Assembly (NCBI GenBank): GCA_964410125.1 | Contig: CAYPGQ010000022.1 | Span: 1-47,174, forward strand | Source: G020348385 sp964410125 | Lineage (GTDB): Bacteria; Acidobacteriota; Aminicenantia; Aminicenantales; Aminicenantaceae | DNA: 47,174 nt | Direction of reading: 5' to 3' | Shown here: in pieces, positions 26,140-35,144 of the stretch | Layout: every line of letters starts with the position of its first letter | Numbering within the stretch: the stretch's first letter is position 1 | Made by a program: the position numbers and the translations under genes | Notes under the pieces: model-generated | Told to the model about the DNA's origin: nothing | Databases searched by the model: none | What the model saw: only the letters and a program-made list of their open reading frames with translations

Positions 26140-26197
26140 GGGGACACCCTATATAACCGAACTTGTTTCTTAGAAAAAAATATTATAGAGTGTCCCC
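26140..26197. repeat. REP-like palindrome inside element C
   Basis: GGGGACACCCTATA (26140-26153) pairs with TATAGAGTGTCCCC (26184-26197) with one mismatch across a loop of about 30 bases. A related GGGGACATCCC lies just upstream (26125-26135). Such GGGGACA palindromes often flank IS200-like (Y1) transposases; no such gene is present here. Confidence 0.5.
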
Positions 26198-26200
26198 GAA

Positions 26201-26211
26201 TGGAACGTCCC
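26201..26211. repeat. inverted repeat flanking glutamine synthetase, left copy
   Basis: TGGAACGTCCC is the exact inverted complement of 27999-28009. The pair encloses the right part of element C and the glutamine synthetase gene. It could mark a mobilised segment or be a leftover of an insertion sequence. Confidence 0.4.
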
Positions 26212-26446
26212 TTAATTGTTACCCTCAGATGACAGTTCATGAAGGCTAAATCCTCAATGTCGTTCAGGACATACCTGATAGACCTTTAGCTTTTTTACGC
26301 ACACAATATGCGAGAGAACCTTCATAAGAAATTCCGATGCAGTAAGATTGGCTCGCCCGTGGGGTAAAAGATGTTGATTCATATGAATATACTCATCCAG
26401 ATTGTAGTCAAAAAGGTGTATCAACAGCTTTTATGAATAATTCAGG

Positions 26447-27970
26447 TTAGCCGATGTGGAGATACTTGTGCATAAGCTTCCGCATATCCACAGAGCCGCT
26501 CAAGGAGTGGACTTCGATATTTTCTTCGTTAAGCATCTCAATGATGTAATCGATCACGTTTGAAGGAAAAATCCCCTCACGCTCATAAAACTTCCTTTTT
26601 GAAATCAAGATTCTCGCCGATTCTCCACAGCTTGATGGCAGGACAGGAAGACTATCTAATATGCCTTCCTCACCCTTCTCTTCCTTTTTGAGGTAAAACT
26701 TTTCTGCCAAGGCTAGAGATTCATCATCGGCAAAAGCCCAATCAGCCGCCACGATAATTCCGGCTAAAAGAAGATGTACTAGAGCACTCCCGTCAGGGCT
26801 GCGGAACTCTACGGTTTGACGGCTCTCAGGACTATTGTTTGGGGACGGGGACGCGGGATTTATGCGATCGGCAAGATTATGTGCGGCGTTCCAGGCCAAC
26901 GGGACACGGATCAGAGCATTCCGGTTAAGGTCACTCCAGAAAATCAGGGTTGGAGCCTCATAATGCGGTATCAGCCTTAAGTAAGAAGAGGCGACCATGT
27001 TTCCGAAAGCTGTCAGGGATTGAGCATTTTGGCACAATCCTCCAATCAGCCTCAAGGCAGGTTGGGACAATCCACCTTCTGAGCTGGTTATGATGTTTTT
27101 GCCCTCTTTTCTCAGTTGCAAATGGAAGTGAAGGCCGTTTCCGGCCACACCCAACTCGATCTTTGGTGCAAACGTGGCCACACACCCGTGTTTGAAAGCC
27201 ACATTCCGGATGATCCATTTTGCTATGACAAGATAATCGGCCATTTCTTCGACCGGCCGGGGAAGAAATTCGACCTCCAACTGCTCGGCGGTCTTCCCAC
27301 TGATTTCATCCTGATCGCTCTGGACACTGTTGATAAAACCCACCTCAGAGTGGCTGTATTTCACCACCCCAGTGATCCGGGATATATGATGGATCATCTC
27401 GTCTAGAATCTCTCCGCTTTTTCTGAACGGGGCTGCTTCATGATAGCCAAGCTGTTTTTTCATCGGGAAAATGTTTGGATCGCTGTCGTAAATCAAGTAA
27501 AATTCCAATTCCCCCAATGCGTAAAGATCCAATCCCGTATTATGGCGAAAATGAGATTGGGCCTTTTTCAATATATTATCCAGCGCAAAAGGCGCTCTCT
27601 CTCCATCTTTGTCCAAGAACCGGCAGATAAAGTCCAGGCTGCGCTCGGCAAACGGATTCAGAAAGGCTGTTTTGTATTCGGGCACAACATACAAATCAGA
27701 AACGCCAGCCTCGAGAATTCCCCTGAACAGCGAAGATCCATCCACCCGCTCTCCTTCAGTCAGGATGAGTTCGGCTTGATCCCTACCCGTCACCGGAATC
27801 TTGAGTTCTTTTAGCCTCCCATCCAGGGCTGTGTAATGGAAGGTCACTTGTTCGATTTTCTTCTGCTCGATAACATTCAGAAAGTCCCCTCTGTTGAAAT
27901 CCTTGGGGGATTTGTTTAAGAATTCTCCCAGAGGATTGGAAAGAGCATAGGTTGTGCCTTTTTTTTCCAT
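26447..27970 (-). CDS. divergent glutamine synthetase-family protein
   Basis: 507 residues. The N-terminal GS beta-Grasp region contains VDGSSLFRG (76-84). Catalytic-domain motifs are LGELEFYLI (about 151-159, metal-binding Glu), EVEFLPRP, AGNGLHFHLQL (HxH, metal and ATP side), SDLNRNALIRVPL and TVEFRSPDGSA. In true GlnA the last segment reads ENRxPDxxANPY; here the NPY is replaced by LVH, and GSGMH is GNGLH. The fold and most ligands remain, so an ATP-dependent ligase of glutamate or an amine is plausible (GlnA3/PuuA-like group), but ammonia-dependent glutamine synthesis is not assured. The gene is isolated between TIR element C, which abuts its TAA stop, and the divergent ABC operon. No GlnB-like or regulatory gene is near. 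The ATG start has a purine-poor upstream. Confidence 0.8.
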   Translation of the reverse strand: MEKKGTTYALSNPLGEFLNKSPKDFNRGDFLNVIEQKKIEQVTFHYTALDGRLKELKIPVTGRDQAELILTEGERVDGSSLFRGILEAGVSDLYVVPEYKTAFLNPFAERSLDFICRFLDKDGERAPFALDNILKKAQSHFRHNTGLDLYALGELEFYLIYDSDPNIFPMKKQLGYHEAAPFRKSGEILDEMIHHISRITGVVKYSHSEVGFINSVQSDQDEISGKTAEQLEVEFLPRPVEEMADYLVIAKWIIRNVAFKHGCVATFAPKIELGVAGNGLHFHLQLRKEGKNIITSSEGGLSQPALRLIGGLCQNAQSLTAFGNMVASSYLRLIPHYEAPTLIFWSDLNRNALIRVPLAWNAAHNLADRINPASPSPNNSPESRQTVEFRSPDGSALVHLLLAGIIVAADWAFADDESLALAEKFYLKKEEKGEEGILDSLPVLPSSCGESARILISKRKFYEREGIFPSNVIDYIIEMLNEENIEVHSLSGSVDMRKLMHKYLHIG

Positions 27971-27998
27971 CGCGAACCATGTATTTTACGATAAAAGG

Positions 27999-28009
27999 GG
28001 GACGTTCCA
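27999..28009. repeat. inverted repeat flanking glutamine synthetase, right copy
   Basis: GGGACGTTCCA lies 28 bases upstream of the glutamine synthetase start and is the exact reverse complement of 26201-26211. Confidence 0.4.
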
Positions 28010-28070
28010 CAAGGGAAAACGTGGGGTGGCAAAGGTTTGACCCCAACTATAGGTTGTGTTATATCTCTCG

Positions 28071-29609
28071 ATGTCGATGACAGAGCAAAAAGATACTCTC
28101 CTACAGATGGATCACATCACAAAATCCTTTTCCGGTGTCAAGGTGCTGGAGGATGTGTTTTTTGATCTCAACCCTGGTGAAGTTCATGTGTTAGCAGGGG
28201 AAAATGGGGCAGGAAAAACTACACTAATCAAAATCTTGGCCGGCGTACACACAGACTTTGAAGGGGAAATTCGGCTGAATGGACAATCCATCCGCTTCAA
28301 AAATCCCCACGACGCGGCAGAATCCGGCATCTCTTCCATCCACCAGGACATGTCATTGATCAGTGCCATGACGGTTGTCGACAATATCTTTTTAGGGAGA
28401 GAACATGCCCACGCAAATGTGTGGATGGACTACCGCACCCAAAAAGAAAAGGCCCAAAAACTCCTTGCGCAATTGGGGATTGATGTCAATCTGATACTCC
28501 CTGTTGAAGAATATCCTGTCTCTGTGCGCCAGATGATCGAGATCGCTAAGGCCCTGGCTTATGACGCCCGTATCATCATCATGGATGAGCCCACATCCGC
28601 TCTGAATGAACTGGAAGTCAAGCGGTTGTTCCAAATAATCCAAGACCTAAAACAAAAAAAATATGGCATCATCTACATTTCCCACCGCTTGGAAGAAATT
28701 TACGAGATCAGCAATCGAATCAGTGTGCTCCGAGATGGAAAACACGTTGGGACCGCCAAAGTCGACGACCTGTCCCCCCAAGAACTCATCCGATGGATGG
28801 TGGGCCGCGAGATCAACCAACAGTTTCCCGACCGTACGCCCGCCACAGGCGAAGAGCGCCTCAGAATAGAGAATCTCTATCTTCCAGACCCGACCGGAAC
28901 CAAAGAATGGGTGGTAGAGGATGTGTGCCTTTCCTTGAACGCAGGCGAAATCCTCGGTATTGCAGGCCTTAGGGGATCGGGCAATAGCGAATTATTCCAC
29001 GGGCTTTTCGGCACATACGGGAAATCTGTCGACGGCATAGTCCGTCTGGATGGGAAACCCTTCAAAATCCAATCCCCTATTCAATCTATTAAGCATGGTT
29101 TGGTGCTTTTAACCAACGACAGAAAAGGCACAGGCCTGGTGTTGCCGATGAATATCCTCCGCAATATCTCTCTGTCTTCCCTCAAAATATACTCCCCCGG
29201 TGGATGGATGCAAATTCAAAAGGAAAAAAATGCAGCACAGGACCATATCGAAACCTTCGGAATCAAGGCTCAGTCCATGCATCAAGAAGTCGAAACTCTG
29301 TCGGGAGGCAACCAACAAAAAGTGGTCTTGGCCAAATGGTTAGAGACAAACCCAAAGGTTTTGCTGTTGAACGAACCTACATTGGGCGTGGATATCGGCG
29401 CCAAACACGATATATACACATTGATGAATCAGTGGACCTCACACGGAATGGCAATCCTGCTGATCACTTCCGAGCTCCCGGAACTGCTGTCCATGTCCGA
29501 CCGTATCATGGTCATGCATCGAGGCCGGGTCACAGCGGAATTCACAAAGGCTGAGGCCACACAGGAAAAAATCACTAACGCGGCCATGGGAGAGGAAAAA
29601 ACAGCATGA
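28071..29609 (+). CDS. sugar ABC transporter ATP-binding protein (RbsA/XylG/MglA type)
   Basis: 513 residues from the ATG at 28071 (a second ATG two codons on is equally possible; upstream GTG at 28056 is less likely). It has two fused nucleotide-binding domains, as in the CUT2 family. Domain 1: Walker A GENGAGKTT (about 44-52), signature-like VSVRQMIEIAKAL, Walker B IIIMDEPTSAL. Domain 2: degenerate Walker A region GLRGSGNSELF, signature LSGGNQQKVVLAKWL, and Walker B VLLNEPTLGVDIGAK with Asn in place of the usual Asp, as the second site of CUT2 ATPases is often altered. It powers uptake of a monosaccharide such as xylose or ribose. The stop overlaps the permease start by 4 bases. No substrate-binding protein gene is in the window. 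Confidence 0.92.
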   Translation: MSMTEQKDTLLQMDHITKSFSGVKVLEDVFFDLNPGEVHVLAGENGAGKTTLIKILAGVHTDFEGEIRLNGQSIRFKNPHDAAESGISSIHQDMSLISAMTVVDNIFLGREHAHANVWMDYRTQKEKAQKLLAQLGIDVNLILPVEEYPVSVRQMIEIAKALAYDARIIIMDEPTSALNELEVKRLFQIIQDLKQKKYGIIYISHRLEEIYEISNRISVLRDGKHVGTAKVDDLSPQELIRWMVGREINQQFPDRTPATGEERLRIENLYLPDPTGTKEWVVEDVCLSLNAGEILGIAGLRGSGNSELFHGLFGTYGKSVDGIVRLDGKPFKIQSPIQSIKHGLVLLTNDRKGTGLVLPMNILRNISLSSLKIYSPGGWMQIQKEKNAAQDHIETFGIKAQSMHQEVETLSGGNQQKVVLAKWLETNPKVLLLNEPTLGVDIGAKHDIYTLMNQWTSHGMAILLITSELPELLSMSDRIMVMHRGRVTAEFTKAEATQEKITNAAMGEEKTA

Positions 29610-30619
29610 AAATAAAACAGAAAGTTCAAAATAGATCTGACCAGCAGAGGAATTGGCTGAGATCCCCCTTGTTACGTGCTTTTGCGGCTCTTGTTCTGGT
29701 GTTTTTGATCGGAATAATGTTTAATGCCGACGGGGCCTTCTTCAAGTGGAACACCCACAGGGACATGCTGCGGCACATATCGGTTTTTGCCATACTGGCG
29801 TGCGGGATGACATTGGTCATCATAGCCGCCGGCATCGACCTCTCCGTGGGCAGCCTGTTGGGGCTGACGGCTGTATTTTTTTCGCTGTTTTCTTTGCAGA
29901 AAGCCTGGTCTCCCTGGCTGGCACTGCCGGCGTGTTTGGTAATCGGAGCTGCTCTCGGGGCTGCCTCGGGTGGGCTTATCGGTCGATTCAAGATTCAGCC
30001 GTTTATCGCCACCCTGGCCATGATGGTTTTTGCCCGAGGGATTGCCAAATGGGTATCTGGAGGCCAGAAAATATCCACAGCTGTTCTCCAACCTGATGGG
30101 ACCTATCAATACGTCGATGTTCCGCCGATCTTTGACTTTCTCAATTCCAAGATCCTCAACGAAAATCTGGCCGTGGTGACCTTGATCCTGTTTGCCTGCG
30201 TTTTGATATGCTGGGTGATCCTGACCAAACTCCGATGGGGCCGGTATATCTATGCCATTGGGGGAAATGAGGATGCAGCCCGACTATCAGGAATTCCTGT
30301 TATCCGAACCAAACTTCTCACCTATGGCTTATGTGGATTCTTTTGTGCCATCGCTGGAGTTTGTCAGGCTGCTCAGGAACTGCAGGGTGATCCTGAAGCA
30401 GGAATGACCTATGAACTAACAGCCATCGCCATCGTGGTGATCGGTGGCACAAACTTGATGGGAGGCCGCGGCGGGATCGGGCTGACCTTTATCGGGGCCA
30501 TGACTATCGGATATTTGGAAAAAATTCTCAGCATAAACGCCGTGGGAGAAGCCAGCCGGTTGATGCTCACAGGCGCTATCATCGTCGGCGCCGTCCTCTT
30601 TCAAAAATCCCGAAGGTAG
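29606..30619 (+). CDS. sugar ABC transporter permease (RbsC/XylH type)
   Basis: 337 residues, eight to ten membrane helices. CUT2 permease marks are MTLVIIAAGIDLSVGSLLGL (residues about 72-91) and IGGNEDAARLSGIPV (about 216-230), the cytoplasmic coupling loop, plus TAIAIVVIGGTNLMGGRG near the end. It forms the membrane channel with the preceding ATPase; its start ATG overlaps the ATPase stop (ATGA), so translation is coupled. The N-terminal 20 residues are polar and cytoplasmic (KVQNRSDQQRNW). The sugar is not determined; an FGGY xylulokinase upstream makes a pentose plausible. A periplasmic binding protein must be encoded elsewhere. Confidence 0.92.
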   Translation: MKIKQKVQNRSDQQRNWLRSPLLRAFAALVLVFLIGIMFNADGAFFKWNTHRDMLRHISVFAILACGMTLVIIAAGIDLSVGSLLGLTAVFFSLFSLQKAWSPWLALPACLVIGAALGAASGGLIGRFKIQPFIATLAMMVFARGIAKWVSGGQKISTAVLQPDGTYQYVDVPPIFDFLNSKILNENLAVVTLILFACVLICWVILTKLRWGRYIYAIGGNEDAARLSGIPVIRTKLLTYGLCGFFCAIAGVCQAAQELQGDPEAGMTYELTAIAIVVIGGTNLMGGRGGIGLTFIGAMTIGYLEKILSINAVGEASRLMLTGAIIVGAVLFQKSRR

Positions 30620-30634
30620 CTTGGCTTTGCTAAC

Positions 30635-31789
30635 TTATTGAACAACCTCATGGGAAACATAAACTCCGCGCGCAGCCAAAGCGTCCATAAAGGGATCGTA
30701 TAAATCTGCATCAAACATATTTTCCGGAAACACAACACCTCTCTTCGTGATCTGACCGGACATGATCATCTGGGCCCCAATGGAAGCTGGGAAGCTCGTT
30801 GTTTTGCCCATGGAAGTATACTGTCTCTCTGTGTCGAAATAATCGACCATCTTAAAGACATGAGTAACGGATTTTCCGTCCTTTTTTCCCGACACTAAAA
30901 TTCTCAACAGGGTAGCATCCCTCCCATCTCCAAGCTTCATTCGTTCATCCAGAACCTTCTCAAGCACCCTTCGCGGCTTTACCTTTTGGCCATCCACCTC
31001 CACGGGCTCCCTCGAGAAAAATCCGCAGGCTTTGAGGATTTCCACCCCTTCCACATGTCCCATATGCCTGATGGTCTTTTCGGCTAAATCCTTGATCTTC
31101 CCTTGCAGCGTATAGGTCATCGAATTCAGGCCATCGGTGTAAAACCACTCCATTTCAGAAAAAGGATCTTCAAATTCTACCTTCTCCAGACCTGCTAAAG
31201 GAGCCACCCGTTCGATTTTTCCACCCTTTAGTACCAACACCTCGCGCTCGTACAAACCCAAAAGGCTTTCGACGGCATAAACGATCCTGTAATTGAGAGG
31301 CGGTCTGGGCTCCACAGGAACTCCTCCCACACCTACGATGCCCTTTTCCGCTTCATCCAGCAAATGAACCGCCCGGCCCACACAGATATTGGTGATGCCT
31401 GGGGAAACGCCCAAGCCAGAAATCACAGCGATCCCCTTTTCTTTTGCCCTTGAATCGTACTCCATCCGCTTTAGCGGCGCCTCTCCCACTAAATCTATGT
31501 AATGAACCCCATTTGATACGGCCGCATCCAGGGAAATCAAACTTTGCTCGTGCAGCATAGCGCATAGTGCCACGTCTTTTCCTTCCATGACCTCCATTCT
31601 CTGGTTCTTATCCTCGATATCTCTCTGCAAAGGCAAAATCCTATCACTTCCTATGAATTCAGCAGCCTGTCCCAACCGTTCAAAATCAATATCCACAAGA
31701 GTCACCTGGCATTCAGGATCACTCTCGATCAAATCTTTCGCCAGGACAACGCCCATCTTCCCAGCTCCCATTACAAGATAATATGCCAT
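30635..31789 (-). CDS. saccharopine dehydrogenase-like NAD(P)-binding protein
   Basis: 384 residues from the ATG at 31787-31789, supported by GAAGGAG eight bases upstream, which overlaps the stop of the propeller gene; the frame otherwise starts 5 codons earlier. The N-terminal Rossmann motif is YYLVMGAGKMGVVLAKDL (residues 3-20), and the adenosine-binding acid follows in VTLVDIDFERL. The middle has SGLGVSPGITNICVGRAVHL, as in saccharopine/lysine-ketoglutarate reductase-type proteins, and the C-terminus (about 300-384) has the family's catalytic-domain features. Members act on amino acids (saccharopine, diaminopimelate-type or carboxynorspermidine reactions); the substrate here is open. It is probably translated with the upstream Asp-box propeller gene, though no functional link is obvious. 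Confidence 0.8.
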   Translation of the reverse strand: MAYYLVMGAGKMGVVLAKDLIESDPECQVTLVDIDFERLGQAAEFIGSDRILPLQRDIEDKNQRMEVMEGKDVALCAMLHEQSLISLDAAVSNGVHYIDLVGEAPLKRMEYDSRAKEKGIAVISGLGVSPGITNICVGRAVHLLDEAEKGIVGVGGVPVEPRPPLNYRIVYAVESLLGLYEREVLVLKGGKIERVAPLAGLEKVEFEDPFSEMEWFYTDGLNSMTYTLQGKIKDLAEKTIRHMGHVEGVEILKACGFFSREPVEVDGQKVKPRRVLEKVLDERMKLGDGRDATLLRILVSGKKDGKSVTHVFKMVDYFDTERQYTSMGKTTSFPASIGAQMIMSGQITKRGVVFPENMFDADLYDPFMDALAARGVYVSHEVVQ

Positions 31790-31800
31790 GTTCCGCTCCT

Positions 31801-34800
31801 TCACTTAATCTGAGTTACAATTCCCCCCAGATCATTCTCCTTAAGCATGCTGTTATAATCCTGGATATCCTTTTCTATCAGTACTTTCAACTGCGCCTGA
31901 TAGTCAGCAATCATTTCCTTGTACATAGCATGAACCTCTCTTGACTGATCAGTCGGCCCAAAATCCCCGCTGGCCACACTGCCTGCCAACATGCTGACCT
32001 TCCCAAACAATTTCATCGGCCACCGCAAAATATCCTGGCTTCCGCCTGTCAACTTCAACTGAACAAGATTCTCTTCCACACCGATCAGCTTCTCATCCAA
32101 CATCTTCCCTGCCTTGACAATATCCTCGATCGTTCCCTTTTCCTTCAGCATTTCTTTAAGATCATAGATCTGTTTTCGGACCCATTCGATCTGGTTGACC
32201 ATCTTGGCCACAGCCTGACTATCAGCCCAAATCTCCTTCAGCATCTGGAACTGTTCCTGGATGCCTTCCTCTGATCCCGGGGCATTCGGATCCCTTCTGA
32301 TCTCAAGCTCCTGTGTATGCTCCTGATCTCCTATAACAAGCTTTACCGTGTACTTCCCTGGGGGAGCGGATAAACTGACCGGTCCTCCCCAGCTCACATA
32401 GGAACGATATCCGGATTTCCCCATCTTTACCCAATCGGCATATTTGGGCTTTGTCCTCAGCTTAATCCTCTCGGAGGGCTCGTATCTCATGTTCCAATTG
32501 ATGCGGTTAATCCCCACACTGTTGGTTCCATTCAGGGATCTGACCTTTTCTCCTGCCTCATCGAAAATATCGATCTTTACTTTTCCCTTTGCCCTGGATT
32601 TTAAGTAATAATTTATCTGGGCTCCATAGGGAGGATTCTGACCCCTTGAGGGCTGCAGCATATCGGCCATGGGTGTGCTTTTAAAACGGAACTGGTAGGC
32701 CGGCCTCGGCGCAAACAGAAAAATATCCGATTTGAACACTTCCGGCGTCAACTGCTGCAACGGCGTTATGTCATCCATGATCCAGAATCCACGTCCGTAA
32801 GTGGCCACCACCAAATCGTTAAAATGCTCCTGTACGACCATCCAGTGCACCGGCGCATGCGGCATATTGCTCTGCAATGGAATCCAGTTCTCCCCGTCAT
32901 TGAAGGAAACATAGATGGCATTCTCTGTTCCCACATAAAGCAACCCTTTCCGCACTGGATCTTCCCGGACACAATGGGCATAGCTAAACACACTCTTAGG
33001 GATATCCGAACTGATTGACGTCCAACTTGCCCCGTAATCGCTCGTCTTATAAACATAAGGATCGCGATTGTTCACCTGGTGGAAATCCACAGTGATATAA
33101 CATTTCCCTGCATCATAACGAGAAGGCTCTATATTGCTCACCGTGCCCAACTCCGGCAGCTCCGGAATGTTCTTTGTGACATTGACCCAGTTTTCTCCCT
33201 CATCGCTGCTCACATGCACCAACCCGTCGTTGGTTCCAGCCCAGATCACCCCTTCCTCTAGGGGCGACTCCGCCAGTGCAAAAATCAAACAGGCGTATTC
33301 AACGCTTGCATTGTCCGGAGTCAATCCACCAGAACTCCCCAGTTTGCTCTTTTCATTAAAACTGAGGTCGGGGCTTATGACCTTCCAGCTCTGCCCCCCG
33401 TTGATCGTCATGTGCACGTGCTGACTGCCCACATAGACTTTATTATGATCATGCGGAGAAATAGCAATTGGAAATGTCCACTGGAAGCGGTATTTCAACG
33501 GAGCAGCCGGTGTGCCCATCGCATAATCCGGCCAGGCCGTCACATTTCGTGCTGTCTGTGATCGCTCGTCATAACGATCAAGAGCACCCTGGTAATTCCC
33601 GGACCAGATGATGTTGTTGTCCACAGGGTCGGGGATGGCAAATCCACTCTCCGCCCCACCCACAGAATGCCACTCACCCAAAGGAATTCCCATTCCCCCA
33701 TACAGACTGTTGCTCGGACCGCGGGTGGAAGGCCCATCCTGTCGATTCCCGTACACATAATACGGAATCTGGTTATCGACAGCCACATGATACATCTGGG
33801 CAATCGGAAGCCCATGGCCCCGCCAACTTTTTCCCCTGTTGGTTGATATAGAGACGTACTGGTCGTTCCCGACCGCCATCCGGTCAGCATTGGTGGGATC
33901 GATCCAAATGTCGTGGTTGTCACCGCCCACCATGGCCGCCATCTGGAAGGATTCTCCTCCGTTTTTTGTTTTTTGGAAACGAACCGCACAAAAATACACC
34001 TCATCCGGATCGTTTGGAGATACAGCACATCTCGAGTAATAATGGGGACGCTGGGTCAAGTTGTGGTCATGGCTCATTAATTTCCAGGAATCTCCGCCAT
34101 CATCAGAACGCCAGAGCACTCCGGTCGATGTTTTCTCCCCCTTCCAGGGCACACCGTCTCCGGTTTCGATCAGGGCATAAATGCGGCTAGAATCGCTGGG
34201 CGCAATGGCCAGGGCGATTTTCCCAAGCGGCCCTTTTGGCAGTCCACTGCCTTTGATTTTCTTCCACGTCGTACCCCCATCGATGGATTTATAAAGGCCA
34301 CTTCCCGGACCGCCGCTCTCCCTTCCCCATGTGTGAATTTCCAACTGCCACATCCCGGCAAACAGAATCCTGGGATTGTTGGGATCAATGGCCATGTCTC
34401 CACAGCCGGTATCTTCATCTACAAACAGTACTTTTTCCCATGTTTCTCCGCCATCTGTGGTGCGGAAAACGCCGCGGTCCTCCTGAGGGCCATAGCTGTG
34501 TCCCAGGGCTGCGGCAAATACGACATCCGGATTATTCGGATCGATCACAATTCTTCCGATTCGGGCCGTTTTTTCCAATCCCATGAGTTTCCAGTTTTTT
34601 CCGCCGTCAGTAGATTTGTAAATACCGGCGCCGATCGATATATTGCTCCGGATAAAAGCCTCGCCCGTTCCGGCCCAGATGACATTGTGGTCTGAAGGTG
34701 CCACAGCCAGAGCTCCGATCGACTGTACATCCTGCTTATCAAAAATGGGCCGCCAGCGGATACCTCCATCCTCTGTTTTCCATATTCCCCCAGAGGCTGC

Positions 34801-35013
34801 CCCGGCAAAGTATACATGAGGATCGCCAGGAACACCCACAACAGAAGTCACACGGTTCCCTACCGGTCCGATGTGCCGGTACCTGAGGCTTTTAAACGCC
34901 TTTGGATCGATTTTTTGCGCATAAACCTGATCCTGGACTAAAAAGAAAACCACAAAAAATAAAAAAGAAATCATCAGAAATTTGGGAATAAATGCCGATT
35001 TTTTGATAATCAT
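31801..35013 (-). CDS. large exported Asp-box (sortilin/VPS10-type) beta-propeller protein
   Basis: 1070 residues from the ATG at 35011-35013, chosen because AAGGAGG lies six bases upstream; the frame begins 13 codons earlier at an ATG without a site. A signal peptide ends near VYAQK. About eleven Asp-box strands are visible, such as KTEDGGIRW, KSTDGGKNW, RTTDGGETW, KSIDGGTTW, RSDDGGDSW, MTINGGQSW and SFNDGENW, forming two propellers as in VPS10/BNR-repeat proteins; residues about 750-1070 form a beta-sandwich and a helical C-terminal region (QEQFQMLKEIWADSQAVAKM). The annotation family is sialidase/sortilin-like; no sialidase catalytic set (Arg triad, YTWF) is apparent, so enzymatic activity is not assigned. 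Such proteins are numerous in Acidobacteriota and Aminicenantes and probably act outside the cell. Confidence 0.85.
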   Translation of the reverse strand: MIIKKSAFIPKFLMISFLFFVVFFLVQDQVYAQKIDPKAFKSLRYRHIGPVGNRVTSVVGVPGDPHVYFAGAASGGIWKTEDGGIRWRPIFDKQDVQSIGALAVAPSDHNVIWAGTGEAFIRSNISIGAGIYKSTDGGKNWKLMGLEKTARIGRIVIDPNNPDVVFAAALGHSYGPQEDRGVFRTTDGGETWEKVLFVDEDTGCGDMAIDPNNPRILFAGMWQLEIHTWGRESGGPGSGLYKSIDGGTTWKKIKGSGLPKGPLGKIALAIAPSDSSRIYALIETGDGVPWKGEKTSTGVLWRSDDGGDSWKLMSHDHNLTQRPHYYSRCAVSPNDPDEVYFCAVRFQKTKNGGESFQMAAMVGGDNHDIWIDPTNADRMAVGNDQYVSISTNRGKSWRGHGLPIAQMYHVAVDNQIPYYVYGNRQDGPSTRGPSNSLYGGMGIPLGEWHSVGGAESGFAIPDPVDNNIIWSGNYQGALDRYDERSQTARNVTAWPDYAMGTPAAPLKYRFQWTFPIAISPHDHNKVYVGSQHVHMTINGGQSWKVISPDLSFNEKSKLGSSGGLTPDNASVEYACLIFALAESPLEEGVIWAGTNDGLVHVSSDEGENWVNVTKNIPELPELGTVSNIEPSRYDAGKCYITVDFHQVNNRDPYVYKTSDYGASWTSISSDIPKSVFSYAHCVREDPVRKGLLYVGTENAIYVSFNDGENWIPLQSNMPHAPVHWMVVQEHFNDLVVATYGRGFWIMDDITPLQQLTPEVFKSDIFLFAPRPAYQFRFKSTPMADMLQPSRGQNPPYGAQINYYLKSRAKGKVKIDIFDEAGEKVRSLNGTNSVGINRINWNMRYEPSERIKLRTKPKYADWVKMGKSGYRSYVSWGGPVSLSAPPGKYTVKLVIGDQEHTQELEIRRDPNAPGSEEGIQEQFQMLKEIWADSQAVAKMVNQIEWVRKQIYDLKEMLKEKGTIEDIVKAGKMLDEKLIGVEENLVQLKLTGGSQDILRWPMKLFGKVSMLAGSVASGDFGPTDQSREVHAMYKEMIADYQAQLKVLIEKDIQDYNSMLKENDLGGIVTQIK

Positions 35014-35144
35014 GGAAACCTCCTTATTGCAGTAATGAAATTTCGTCTGCACTTTAAGAAACAGAATCTAAAATATAAAAAATGGCAGGAAATTACAATC
35101 TCAAAACAAATAAATTATTTCTGATTATTTCTTTATCGCATCTT

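Larger units (their letters stand above)
25876..26446. repeat. TIR element copy C, enlarged by an internal insertion
   Basis: Left end CCTGGATTATTCATAAA at 25876, preceded by ATAATTCAGG-TGT (another right end), and right end TTTATGAATAATTCAGG to 26446. At 571 bases it is longer than copies A and B: bases about 25940-26215 look foreign, with a 58-base palindrome and a minus-strand open frame (25985-26181) with no recognised product. The right part keeps the family fold: ATGAAGG/CCTTCAT (26239-26245/26319-26325), CCGAT/ATTGG (26334-26338/26347-26351), CCC/GGG (26356-26363), TAAAA and TGTTGAT/ATCAACA (26372-26378/26420-26426). It fills the gap between xylB and the glutamine synthetase gene, whose TAA stop abuts the right end. 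Confidence 0.65.

Noticed and set aside
26140..26197. Rho-independent terminator for xylB
   Set aside because: The palindrome is nearly 300 bases past the stop, has a 30-base loop and no T-tract, so it fits a mobile-element palindrome better.
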